Below are positions 1 through 10,692 of a stretch of 64,000 nt of DNA, piece after piece. A program made the translations under genes and the position numbers. A model generated the notes under the pieces. It searched no databases, was not told where the DNA came from, and saw only the letters and a program-made list of their open reading frames with translations. Positions within the stretch are counted from its first letter, which is position 1. Each line of letters opens with the position of its first letter. Where the stretch lies: contig CM040421.1 of the NCBI GenBank assembly GCA_022702705.1, forward strand, positions 7,756,090 to 7,820,089, written 5' to 3'. Source of the DNA: Papilionanthe hookeriana x Papilionanthe teres (taxonomy: Eukaryota; Streptophyta; Magnoliopsida; Asparagales; Orchidaceae).

Positions 1-1147
1 GTTTAGAAAAGGTTTGGGGTCAATTGGAGTTGCATTGGTTTGGTTTGGGCTATGTTTGGGTCATGGGTCCAAATTGGGCCTTAAGGTCAAAAGTGAAATT
101 GGATTCAAATGTCAATCAAATTGGACTTGGATTTGGTCTAGATTGATATTGTGGATATTAAATTGAAGTTTAGAATTGAATTTGACCAAAATTGGGGTCA
201 ATTGGGTAGATTTGGTTTGACATTGGGTTCACTTGGGTTAAGAATGGGCTAAATTGGGGGTTTTGGTAAAAGTGGGGTAAATTGACAAAATTCGCCCATG
301 GTGTAGTTGGACAAAATGTAATTAGGAATATTTGAGATTTTTGGAATTTTCTGGGAATTTTCTGATTTTTTTGGATTTTTTGGCTAAGAGGGGCATTTTG
401 GGTATTTAGAGGGTATTGGGGGGTATTTTTGGAATTTTTGGTATTTTTGGCTATGGATGATCAATTTGAGTGGAGGGAAATGTTTATGAATGATTTTGGA
501 GAATTTTGGGTAATGTAGGTGATTTTGCAAATTTTGGGTAGTTCTAAGGGCATTTGGTAGGTTTGGTGGGGCCGGGGCCCCGGGGCCAAAAATTGAAATT
601 TTGCAAAAAAGAAGATTGATCAAATTTGAGCAAAATGGAATCACTTTGGTTGAGCCATGAAGTCATATTAAGCCTATATGAGCCATGAGAGGACTCATTT
701 GAGGCATTCACTATGTTGTTCCTAACCCTCTTAGCCAGGGGCTTAGGGGTTAAGGTCCATCCATATGAATTACCTACATGAGTCAAGGAGTCAAGTTGGG
801 TATGGGTGTGGTTTTAGGATTTAGATTGTGTGTGCGAGAGTGTAGAGTGTGAGTGTAGTGTGTGTGTAAGTCAACCCTCACTGCGACCAAGCCACCCAGG
901 GTGGTCCTAAGGCCAAAGAGTCCTATAGGGAACTCATCCTTTAAACCTTCACATTTGATTTCAACTCTCTAGGTGATTAGGGGTCTACAATCAAGCTTGT
1001 GGGGTTTGTAGAGAGGCAAGAAGTGGTTCAAATTTCTAAAGGATGGGTCCCAATTCTAGTCCTCTAAGATAGTCAAAGGAAAAGCCTAAGGCTAGATCCT
1101 AAGCACTAAAGAGGGAAGAGAAGACCTCATCAAAAATGAGGTCAACA
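1..1147 (-). repeat. Large repeat family E, partial copy (terminal part)
   Basis: The stretch matches the right-hand part of the copy at 20205-26714. Both have a TTGGG/TTTTGG-rich tract (1-640 against about 25080-26250), a GTGTGTG-rich segment near 830-870, and the same closing segment with 'ctagatccta' and a terminal inverted repeat (GACCTCAT...ATGAGGTC, then AACA). Read on the minus strand the end begins TGTTGACCTCA, so it looks like an LTR 5' terminus. There is no convincing coding sequence. Small open frames at 384-644 and 544-786 are low-complexity shadows. The copy continues beyond the left edge of the window. Confidence 0.7.
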
Positions 1148-1565
1148 ACTCTCCATATTATTGTTGGTTGGGTCTTCTTCGTGTTGACGACATGTTTTCA
1201 CCCTTATGGAATTTTAAGAATGTTGATTCCAAAACTGTCCTGGAATCACACACAAGGAATAAAACATTCTACTAAGAAGTGATGAGAGAGAGAGAGAGAG
1301 CACAATAGGACATAATAAAGAGAGTGTCCTTTATCCATGACATGGACTACTATTTATGGTCATTGGTCCAACACTACAAAAGTTCATATTATTCTTCTCA
1401 ATATTAACTTTTCAGAGGATGTTCTTTGTAATTACATAGTTATTTATATATAATAAGACCAATGACTGATTCAATCGATGAGAGTTTCCCATCATCTGAC
1501 ATGCCTTAACTTGATCAATATTTAATTCAAAAGAGAGCCTCCTTCAAACTTCTTGAGGATTGATT

Positions 1566-1570
1566 CCTAC
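1566..1570. repeat. Target-site duplication CCTAC, left copy
   Basis: Five bases directly before the LTR start at 1571, repeated exactly at 3398-3402 directly after the LTR end. Confidence 0.85.
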
Positions 1571-3397
1571 TGATCCCAGATATTTGTGCTTATGTTTTAT
1601 ATATGAATTGATACTTCTTTTTAATGATATCTCTTTCTTTACAATAGCGCCAAAAACTTGATTCCAATGTAAATAAGAGTTTTAATTGATATTAAGAAAT
1701 GAGATACTACGTAAGTATATGTATCGTTATGAAGTAATATAGAACTTTTTAATTAAGCTCTGAGCTATTGAATCCATAGAGAAAATGTTAAATTGTTTTA
1801 ATAAAGAAAATAGAAAAATATTCTTTTATTGTTTAAGAAAGATCATAATAAACTAAAGATAATATTCTAAGAAAGAAAGTTCAATTTTTTTGTTACATTT
1901 TATAATTTGAAATGAAAATAATCAACTAGTTTAACTTGATTCTTGTATGATGAAAGTAAATGTAAATAAAATATCTTTTTTCTTTATTATGAATTAGTAA
2001 CAAATCATGCATTATGTTGTGGAAGTATCTAAAGTGTGTTGTGTCAAATTGGAACAATTATGTTTTTTACCCTTACTAGAGATGCTATAAAGAACGTAGG
2101 TTAATCTAGTGTTTTAGTAACCTTGAGAGGATGGGCTAGATAGGAAAGATAATAGCTCTCATTCTAGAGTTTTCTCTTCTCCCTCCACCTTGGGGCTAAG
2201 ATCATGTATCAAGACATAAAACAATAAATCAAATTGGTGGATTTAGCCTATCATTCTAATGTCCTCTAATTCTACACCCATCAAAGTATATCTCCCTATT
2301 TATTTGTACTCAACTATATGAATTACATTCTCACCCATATAATCTCATGTGATTCTTTCCAATTTTTGACCAAGACAATAACATATTGGTTCTTACATGT
2401 TCTAACAACATATATTAACATCTTAATTGGCTAAACTAAGATGTAAATGAAGTGCAAGGTTTTGAATCATCACAACTTTTTCCATCATTGATTTCTTATA
2501 CTTCACACAACATCGATTCACAACTTAATTACTTCACCATTTAAAAGAAAAAAAGTAAAGAAAACTACTTAGAATTCATTGAGAAAATACCATCACAATT
2601 TGGTTTAAAAGTAGAAATCATAGTGAAAATACAAGAATCTTAATTAAAAACTAAATGTAATAACAAAGATAAGGATTTATTTGAAAAAATCCTCTCCACC
2701 AAACTCTTAAAATTCCTTTGAGAACTTTACTTTCCATACAGTATTCCTTAGAGGTTGGCGCCCAACTCTAAGGACATCAAATCTCACTTCTAATCCTAAT
2801 ATAAACTATATTAAAGTAAGTAGAAATGGTGAAGTGGAGTGGTGTGTTACTAAAAACTCTCTTACACAATAAACATAAACTAGACACTCTCCAACAAAAG
2901 CCACTTTTTTTATCTTCAAGTCTTTTTTTTTATAATTTTCCAATAGGTGCCTTTGTATCTCTTCAAATTGCATCCGGGTTCAATGAATCCTCCAAGAGAT
3001 GCATCCATTCAAGGGTAATTTAAATTAATTTTGGCGCTACCAATAGGAAGTTACCGACGATTTTACTAAGAGATGCCTCAAACACCCCTTCAAAATGGCG
3101 TCTAAAATTAAATAACTCATCTTTGGTAACTGCCGCGCGTAAGCGTGAGGTCTTGGCGCTTAGCCACAAGTCTTATGGCGTGTAAGCTCCAGATCTGGGC
3201 CCATAGCCCCCACAGATCAATTTTGTACCTTTCTTCTTTTTGCTCCAAATTTGATCATTTTTCAGTCCTTTCATCGCAATCATTCATTTAAGCATATTTG
3301 CAAGAAAAATACACAAAATACCTTCCATTAAAGTGAAATTTCGTCAGAAATAGGTATAAAATGGTGTATAAAAATACTATATATTTTAGGTGTATCA
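1571..3397 (-). mobile_element. Solo LTR, Athila-type family A (1827 bp)
   Basis: It begins TGATCCC and ends GGTGTATCA on the plus strand, the same boundaries as the LTRs of element A at 42597 and 53672. It is flanked by perfect 5-bp direct repeats CCTAC at 1566-1570 and 3398-3402. The body matches the LTR of element A throughout, for example the 'aagtatatgtatcg' segment near 1715 and the 'ttggcgcccaactctaagg' segment near 2757. No internal region is present, so it is the product of LTR-LTR recombination. The strand is inferred from the polarity of element A. Confidence 0.9.
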
Positions 3398-3402
3398 CCT
3401 AC
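3398..3402. repeat. Target-site duplication CCTAC, right copy
   Basis: Exact repeat of 1566-1570, directly after the LTR end at 3397. Confidence 0.85.
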
Positions 3403-3570
3403 CTTGCGGAACATCTCCTGACATGTTACACCGATCGTTCAGATAAGACGCCTCCTTTGCCAACATACAACTCAAGACGGTCATCAACAGCTATGCTCGA
3501 TTCTTAGTGTCATCCTTTAGAGTCGTTTATCTGCCTTAAGATTCATGCTGACATATTTTTATATGTATAT

Positions 3571-4320
3571 TGTTGGTTCTTAATTTGTTCGTGAATCACA
3601 CCACAAGGAATATATCGTAAGGAGAGATAGAGAGAGGGAAGTGAAAGTAATGAACAATAAAATGTCTTGTTTGTTAGTGTATTCTCATGAAATAATCTTC
3701 CTATTTATAGGAGATAAGGTATAATCTAGTCATTATATTTATGTCTCTACTTTAATAAGAGTTGTGCAAAATATTCTATGTATTTTACACACATGAGCCT
3801 ATTGCTTGGCCGCCCTCTGATTAGGTCAGCTGTGCTATTATGAAATTAGCTTGGTAAGTTTGATCTGGTCGGTTAAGCTTGATTAAATTCGGGTTGAAAT
3901 AATTGACTTGGTTGGCTAGAATTTGTCGATTGCTTGATCAAATTAGGCTATTGATCATCAATCCTTAGATGAGGAGCTTCAATAAGCAAAATGAGATGAG
4001 GCTATTAAGGTGAGAGTGAATCACCATAACCTAATTGACAGCTCATTCTTCGATGAAGGGATTCTTTGGAATGATTATATAACTATGCTGTATTGCCAAT
4101 TCTTGGTCTGTGATGAGGAACCTCAGGATGTCTGAAGGACGACTGTATGCTATTGCTGGGTTTGCTTGTACGTAATGGATATCTTGGTTACTTATCTGCC
4201 TCGCATTTGTCTGATTAGTTTGCACTTGGATCGTTCTTTTTGTCCTTCATCTGATTCGGTCGGCTTTTAGCCTTAGCTCAGATGACTACATATAATCGAA
4301 ACCATGCCGGCACATTTTTT
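3571..4320. repeat. Family C LTR-like repeat, copy 2
   Basis: It starts TGTTGGTTCTTAATTTG. It contains 'aatcacaccacaaggaata', a TATA-like 'ctatttataggag' near 3700, and a right half that matches 38330-38580, including 'tgccaattcttggt' and 'ccttagctcagatg'. No coding potential; the 60-codon frame at 4043-4225 lies inside it and is not credible. Likely an LTR remnant of an unidentified retroelement. Confidence 0.5.
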
Positions 4321-5227
4321 TTCTATTTTGTACAGATATGTATGTAATCTCTATTGAAATAATATGTTCCTGGCTTTTGTTATATTCGGTGTACTCTTCA
4401 TATGTTGTTTGGGACTTCTGGTTAGGCATTTATTGTTTTATGTAAAATCACATTGTTTTCAAGACGTTAGCTTCACCTTTCGAAGTTATATCTTTATATT
4501 CTACGCTTCCATGGAAAGTTGAGAAGTTTGATTTTTATATGTCAATTTGGGCTAATACTTTATGAAGAAAAAATTTTAAATTCTCACAATTAACTAGAAC
4601 CTTATCACTTTTGTTTTTTTTTTTTTTTGGCCTCACTTTGTTGCTTAGTGGGGCTTGGTTGTTTTTTGTATTTTAGTTATGTGAATTCTCAAATTGTCTT
4701 TTTCTATCAAGAATAAGTTTTGGTTTGTTTGGTTCAAAGTATGGATGATAAATAAATACACAAAATATAACAAAAAATGAATTGCGCAATTAGAATTCTT
4801 TTTGGTTTTTTGAAAAAGAAAAAACTTAATGAGTTTTTTAAGTTTTTTGCGTTTCGTTATTTGTTAATGAACTCAGTGTTTAAAATATGATGGCAGAAAG
4901 TGGTCATGCGGCCGAAACGTGCAAAAATTGTGGTGGCAAAGTTTGGTGGTTTGGCCAATGATAGTGATGGCAATAATGCGGCTAATAAGGGTTATGTCTG
5001 CTAAATTGTTGGTTAATAGTGGTGAAGTGCAGAAAGTTAAGGAAGACACAATAAATAAAATTGAACTTGAATTCTAAAGTTATGAACGAAATACTTGACA
5101 TCTTTTTCTTTTATTTCAAAATATTTACATTTGTTTGATATAACCCTCGAAAATCTTTTGAGCAAATAAAGGTGATTAAACTATTTGTATGCAATTCACC
5201 AAGTAAAACATTTCATGCCATTTTTAC
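4321..5227. other. Unassigned AT-rich sequence
   Basis: No ORF, repeat boundary or RNA gene is evident. The G-rich 'gtggtggcaaag...gatggcaataatgcgg' patch around 4890-5030 is the only compositional change. Confidence 0.5.
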
Positions 5228-5235
5228 CTTATATG
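5228..5235. repeat. 8-bp target-site duplication CTTATATG, left
   Basis: Identical to 5826-5833 at the other end of the hAT-like element. Confidence 0.8.
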
Positions 5236-5575
5236 TAGGGGGTAAACGAATCGAACATGAACGAACATAGGTCGAGTTTGCGTTCGGTTCATTTGAAATT
5301 AAGTGTGTTTGAAATAGGCTTGAGTTTGAAATTGTTCGTGAAACTGCTGTTTGTGTTTGATTTGATTTGTTTGAAATTAGTTTGAAATGTTTGAATTGTT
5401 TGAATTATTCAAATTATTCAAATTGTTTGAGTTGTTCGAAATCTTTCAAATTTGTTTGTATTGTTTGAATTATTTGAATTGTTAAAATGATAATAAATTT
5501 TTAGATAAATTTTATAGGATTTATTTTTTTTAAATATGATAAATTTTTAGAGCATATAATTATTTTTAAAATATG

Positions 5576-5629
<54 letters not shown>

Positions 5630-5825
5630 TTTTATATTATTTTATATTTTGAACAATAACGATTCGAACACGATCTAATACATGATTGTTCATGTTTGAG
5701 TTGTTTAGAAACTGAATGAAAAAAGTTTGCACTTTTGTATTTCGAACAATAACCGATTGAACACGAACTCTCTGGCGAGCCGAACACGAATTGTTCATGA
5801 ACAACAAACTTTTTTGACAGCCCTA
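5236..5825. mobile_element. Non-autonomous hAT-like element (about 590 bp)
   Basis: Ends are TAGGG at 5236 and CCCTA at 5825. They are followed by imperfect terminal inverted repeats rich in GAACA/TGTTC motifs (AACATGAACGAAC on the left; GTTCATGAACAAC on the right). The element is flanked by a perfect 8-bp direct repeat CTTATATG (5228-5235 and 5826-5833); 8-bp duplications are the hallmark of hAT transposition. The interior is AT-rich with a (TA)n array and repeated TTGAATTGTTTGAA-like units, and has no transposase. Confidence 0.8.
5582..5625. repeat. (TA)n microsatellite
   Basis: Uninterrupted TA repeat of about 44 bp inside the hAT-like element. Confidence 0.95.
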
Positions 5826-5833
5826 CTTATATG
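5826..5833. repeat. 8-bp target-site duplication CTTATATG, right
   Basis: Identical to 5228-5235. Confidence 0.8.
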
Positions 5834-6546
5834 TGACAATGGACTCTCTTTGTGAATTATTTTCCTCTTATTGTAAATATATATAAATGTTCTACAGAAA
5901 ATTTTGATTGAATAATAAGCTGGTAAAGAATAGGATTGACATTAAATTTGTTTTTTGAAGAATAAAAAAAAGATAAAAAAAAGGCAAAGAAGATCTTAAA
6001 GTTTGATTGTACTAAAACAAGTTCGATATAAACTTATGAATTAACAATCATCTTAGAATTTAAAAAAGCATTTTGTGGCAAACAATGTCGTTGGTTAGTT
6101 CACCCATTTCTTCTTTATATTGAATTTGATGCCAGAAACCCTCACTTTCTACATTCATCATTGCCTACTTTCGTCTCAACAGACGAGTCCTCTCCGCTCT
6201 AATTCTCGATTCACCCACTAGGGTGATCATTTCTCCTCGACCGTTTTCTTCATTAAATCAATTGTATAACTCATTCTCCAACATGTACAAATCTTTTTTA
6301 GGATTTACTATGTTAGTTTTTTCGGTTTTAGGAATTAGATTTTATTTAGAAAATATTGAAGTTAAGTTGAAATTGTATATTATTTGAATGCCTTACTTTA
6401 TCTTACATTATATTCATATTAAAGGTTTAAGATTCTTATAATTGTTTGTTTAGATGTGTTACCTACGATTACGATTCACTGTAGTTTGAATCAAGGTTTA
6501 GAAAATTTTAATGGGTCGTTCAAGATAAGATTAATTTACGAAAGAT
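5834..6546. other. Unassigned sequence left of the copia element
   Basis: No ORF or clear repeat. A pyrimidine-rich patch near 6120-6260 has no recognisable coding content. The left half of the copia 5' LTR should lie at the right end of this stretch but cannot be matched, so it is probably truncated. Confidence 0.4.
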
Positions 6547-6611
6547 TTACTTACATACCACTCAATTCATATGTATTCACATATCTAAAACTTAATTTGT
6601 TACTTACATAC
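6547..6611 (+). repeat. Short interspersed repeat F, copy 1
   Basis: The segment 'acataccactcaattc' followed by 'acatatctaaaactta' matches sequences in the UGT intron (about 33315-33375), upstream of the UGT (about 34240-34310), and in the repeat array at 37417-37630. It is bounded here by a 12-bp direct repeat TTACTTACATAC (6547-6558 and 6600-6611). Confidence 0.5.
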
Positions 6612-7025
6612 TAGAAGGACTTTCTCTTTCAAGCTCATATAGATTTTGCCTTAACATCTGATAATTTCTCTGGAGCTCTTCTTTCCTCTCGCAGGTCGCC
6701 TTAGTATTTCGTTTGATGCCTTGCACTATTTCAGAAATTCATCAGCCCTGGCATTAACTTTTATATTAGTAATAAGTTATGAGACAATGACATTTATGTT
6801 CCTAAGCTATATTACAACATTGAAAAAAGTTTTGGTAAAATGACATTTATGCCCTAAGCTATATTACACCATTGTCATGAAAATCTATTATAAATATGTA
6901 TTGGGTTAAAGTACTGGAAGAAATCATAAAGAATTTTATCTCATACAAACTCAAATATCTATATTTTTTGCTCGATATCCCACAATATTTCTCTAAGATT
7001 TCATCTTCTTTTCTATTTCCTTTCT
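6600..7025 (+). mobile_element. Ty1/copia 5' LTR, 3' portion
   Basis: It matches 31180-31479, the second half of the split 3' LTR. Both contain 'aacatctgat', 'atttctctg', 'ttgcactattt', 'ctatatta/tgcaac' and 'aatctattataaatat' in the same order. It ends directly before a tRNA-Met-type primer binding site. The left boundary is lost. Confidence 0.65.
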
Positions 7026-7040
7026 TGGTATCGGAGTTGG
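7026..7040 (+). other. Primer binding site, initiator tRNA-Met type
   Basis: TGGTATCGGAGTTGG closely resembles the usual plant copia PBS (TGGTATCAGAGC), which is complementary to the 3' end of initiator tRNA-Met. It sits directly after the LTR remnant and 19 bp before the first gag ATG. Confidence 0.75.
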
Positions 7041-7870
7041 AAGGCTTAATAGCTACAAATGGATTCGATCTCCTCAACATCAACACAAGTAAATCCACAG
7101 GAAACTGCATCATTCAACAAAATAAATGAAATCAATATACCAACGTCACTGAAATTATTGACGTCTCAAGAATGTGGCCAATAGACCTTTAACACAAGAA
7201 ATTTATTATGTGTGGAAATTACCCAGAACTCGATTATCTTGGATTAATTCTACTCACTATTACAAAGAGAAGGATGAAACATTCCAAATTTATCAACCAT
7301 AACAACTCATTAGTCAGCCTTACAACTTATAAAAGCAAAGAAGGTAAAAAAATCAAAGAAACTTCACTGAAACATTTTCAAATACCAAAAAACTGTCCAG
7401 TAGAAACATTTCAAAAACCAAAACCAACTGTTCTGTCAAATTTGCAACAAAACAAAGACATTCAACTACTCATTGTTGGAATATAACCAATCTACAATAT
7501 AAAGCCACCCCAATTGTGGTGTTTACCACTCAGCTCAATACTCAACCACAAGAATCGGTTTTAGATACCTAGGCCACAGTTCATCTTACACCTCATATTG
7601 AGAATTTACAGCAACCAGCTATTTACAAAGGCTCATATTGTATTCTTCCCCAACGGATAGTTTTCTCCTATCTTTCATGTTTCCCATCGTTCTCATAATC
7701 TTATATCTATAAATAAACATACAAAGGATAATAATTGTCAAGTTATTTTTAATGCTAACCACTTTCATATTTAAGATCTAACAACCACGAAAATTCTTCT
7801 CACTATAGCAAATGATCAAGGATTATACCAGATCACCTATCTCAACGCTATCACAAGCCTCAACATATGA

Positions 7871-8720
7871 CATCAAAGGTTGGGCCACCCGTACAACAAA
7901 GTTATATATAATCTCATAATATCGACCTCATCTCAGATTAATTCCTCTTTCTTCCCCTTCATGTCATAATTGCTATAAAATTAAAATCATAAAAATCTTC
8001 TTTTCCTGTAGTTCTAGTACATTTAATATTTTATAAATATTATATTCAAACATTTGGCAATTTTTTTCTCATCCTTCCATTGAAGGATACTGATACTATG
8101 TTACTTTATTATTTTTTTTCAGTTTTCTATTTGCGTATTTCATTGTGACACAAATCTAAAATTTAATCACACTTTATTTCTTTGCATAAAATGAAATAAA
8201 AAACTAAATCAAATAAAAATATAAATTTTTTGAGAACTAATAGTGGAGTAGAATATTTGTCAAATAAACTTCACCTTTACTTACAATATCAAGGCATTAA
8301 GCTTCAATTTATTTGTCCCTATACTCCTGAACAAAATGGTATTGACAAATGCAAAAATATATGTTTAGTTTAAATTGCTAGAACTCTTTTAAATGCTGCT
8401 AATCCCCCTATCAAATTTTGGATGACAGCTATTCAAACTATTACTTATCTCATAAATAGACTCCTTCCACAAATACCCAGTAAAAATCTCCTTTTCAATT
8501 ATTATACAAAATTGAAAAAAAATTGTTCGTTTCTACTTTCCTTGGAAAAATCACATTATTTCTCAAAATTTCTCTCTAGAAGAACCACAATGTATTATTT
8601 TGGGATATAAAACACAACACATAAGGCTATAAGTGTTTTCATATTCAGGCTAACAAATGTCTCATTTCACGGCATGTTACATTCTTTAAAAATTATTTTC
8701 CTTACAAACTAACCCACAAA
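7871..8720 (+). pseudogene. Copia pre-integrase and integrase remnant
   Basis: HQRLGHPYNKV (pre-integrase zinc-binding region) is at 7871. Then LRTNSGVEYLSN occurs where family members have LRSDNGGEY, so the catalytic Asp is replaced by Asn. CPYTPEQNG follows, with the conserved catalytic Glu, and ARTLL then FWM and TYLINRL. An internal TAG sits near 8370 and the 8422-8610 frame ends at another stop. The C-terminal region ends near 8715. Identification is strong; activity is impossible. Confidence 0.85.
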
Positions 8721-9069
8721 AACCTCACAACAACTAGTTCCTCGCATCACACTTCATCCATACCTTGTCTACTTATATCCACATCCACTCTTCCATCTCA
8801 TACTTTCTTTAATATACTTACCTCCTCACAAATCATTTAATCTTCCTCCTATCATCATACACACACGCTTCCCCAAAATAAATCTTCTTTTGAATTCAAC
8901 ACACAAACTATCACATCACACGATTTGCCTTGACAATTGGCTCTCTTGAACCTTAAACAAACCCATTATCCCCCTATAATTTCACCACCCAAACATCGTC
9001 ATATGGTTACTAGGCATCAAACATGTACTTAAAACCAATAAAAAAATTTGATCTTGAACATGTTAGAGT

Positions 9070-10440
9070 TTCTATTGCTTACAAACAAGCAACTCAACAT
9101 TCTCACTAGTGTAAAGAAATTTCTGAATACTTTATGGGTCTCCAAGAGCAAAACACATGAGCTCTTGTTCCACCTCATGCAAATCATGCAGATGGATCTT
9201 TAATAAAATAAGGAATAAACTTTTTAGATATAGTTAGTCTACTTGATAAATTTTCCACTATTTGTATGTTCATTTCTTTGGTCATTCCAAAAAATAATAA
9301 GAAATTCAGCAACTAGATGTCTCATATATTTTCTTACACGGGAAACTTAATGATATTGTTTTAATGACACAATTACTTAATTTTATTAACACTAATCATT
9401 CTCATCATGTTTGCAAACTGTATACCTCCATATATAGTCTGAGATAAGCTTGTTAGCAATGGTATTATACATTCTGCACTTTCTTATACAATAAAAAATT
9501 CATTTTAGGTATTGTTGATCCTTCTTTAATTATTTATCACAATAATAATATTTGCACTTACTTATTAATATATTTAGATGATATATTAATCAAGAGAAAC
9601 TCCATTGCTGATATGAACAGTCTCACTAACAAATTCAGCAATCAGTTCAATTAAAAAAAAAAACAGGGTCTTATATCTTACTTTCTTGGTTTACAAATAA
9701 AACACACAACAAAATGATATTTTTTTCATAAAATTGAAATGTTGCATAAAACTTGCATCAAAACCGACCTATTTTAACTATTCTTCCCATGCCATACCAA
9801 AATATGAACAAACAAACTATAGGCTCCCACTAATATCTCACTATTACAAAACCCGACATCACCTTTATTGTTAATTAACTAAGTAAGCATATGCATAAAC
9901 AACATAAGACTATCGACATGAAAAGTGACTTATTTTCTATTTAAAATATACTTCCAACTATGGTCTACCTATTATTTCTAGTGCATTATCTTTAAGTGCT
10001 TATCAATGATCGCAAATACAAATCAGGCTTTTGTATCTATCCTCATCCTAACATCAAATCATGGCCAATGAAGAAACAATCTACAAATGATAGATCATCC
10101 ATTTAATTTGAATACATAGCATTAACTACTTCCACAACCAAAATCATTTGGATATCACAGTTACTAAAAGAATTCATCAACCAACTATTACCCCCACTTT
10201 CTTACACAATGATTGTACTTCTATTATTGTGCTCAAGCACAATTTTAATTTTCACGCTAAAAAAATATAGAAGTGGATTACCCCTTATTAGAGTCCATAT
10301 AAAGCTCAAACACATATATCTACAACATCGCAAGACCGAGGAATAATAAATTGACATCTTTACAAAATCTTTGTTGATCAATGTCATCCAAACTTCACTT
10401 GCAAGTTGAAAATAACCTATCTTGATCATTAACTTGAAAG
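9070..10440 (+). pseudogene. Copia reverse transcriptase and RNase H remnant
   Basis: A residue of the RT amino end (AYKQATQHSH, corresponding to the family EA..HP.W motif) is near 9080. Then DVSYIFLHGKLND near 9320 and the catalytic-box variant YLLIYLDDILI near 9565-9600. The RNase H/connection part includes SH-YLTITKPDITF near 9830-9860 and IEYIALT-like EYIAL near 10115. Large parts of the fingers/palm are missing between 9200 and 9320. Stops interrupt all frames. Confidence 0.8.
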
Positions 10441-10462
10441 GTGGGGGGGGGGGGGTGGGGGA
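10440..10462 (+). other. Copia polypurine tract
   Basis: Purine run with an uninterrupted block of 13 G, one T, then five more G and AAG, directly after the RNase H remnant and before the 3' LTR. This is the expected place for plus-strand priming. Confidence 0.7.
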
Positions 10463-10476
10463 AGCCTTAGGCATCT

Positions 10477-10585
10477 TGATTGAGGAAGTTATTATCAATG
10501 TTTAGGTTGGCCTGCCTATAATTTCTTACAATTCTGGTGTATGTCAAAATTAGTGTTTTACTTTCACCCATAAATCCTTTCTACC
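10477..10585 (+). mobile_element. Copia 3' LTR, first part (split)
   Basis: Sequence after the polypurine tract, cut at 10585 by insertion of Athila element B. It resumes at 31037. The exact LTR start is uncertain. Confidence 0.6.
10581..10585. repeat. Target-site duplication of Athila B, left (CTACC)
   Basis: CTACC directly before the left LTR of B. The partner at 31032-31036 reads CTGCC: one mismatch, consistent with an old insertion. Confidence 0.65.
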
Positions 10586-10687
10586 TAATCCACCCCAGTT
10601 ATTATCACAATAAAGTAAGTCACAGAAAATTGCACCAAAAACTTGATTTGTTTCTTAGCAACTTGATTGAATTCTTAAAATTAAGTG

Positions 10688-10692
10688 CTCAT
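10688..10692. repeat. Target-site duplication CTCAT, left
   Basis: Perfect match to 12536-12540, bracketing the solo LTR. Confidence 0.88.

Larger units (their letters stand above)
1162..3570. repeat. Family C LTR-like repeat, copy 1 (split by a solo LTR)
   Basis: It starts with TGTTGG, as does the neighbouring copy at 3571, and shares AATCACAC...CAAGGAATA and a GA-rich stretch (1286-1304) in the same order. After the inserted LTR at 1571-3397 it resumes and ends with 'attcatgctgacatat', similar to 38680-38710. It is diverged and non-coding. It may be an LTR of an unidentified element; family and orientation are not established. Confidence 0.45.
7059..10440 (+). pseudogene. Ty1/copia gag-pol pseudogene
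   Basis: This is a polyprotein remnant in copia order (GAG, integrase, RT, RNase H). It begins at an ATG just after the PBS with a serine-rich gag start (MDSISSTSTQ). Only about 800 bp separate this from the pre-integrase motif, so most of gag and the protease are deleted. The pre-integrase motif HQRLGHP lies at 7871, the integrase core at about 8225-8600, and a C-terminal piece (RHVTFFKNYFPYK-like) near 8665-8715. RT remnants follow, with LHGKLND near 9330-9350 and YLDD near 9570-9590. RNase H homology runs from about 9700 to 10430. Frameshifts and stops throughout; non-functional. Confidence 0.85.

Noticed and set aside
1373..1383. CACTACAAAAG as a CACTA transposon terminus
   Set aside because: No matching inverted terminus or transposase nearby; lies inside a family C repeat.
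10202..10498. Minus-strand 98-codon frame with a poly-Pro stretch
   Set aside because: Antisense of the copia RNase H end and its G-rich polypurine tract.
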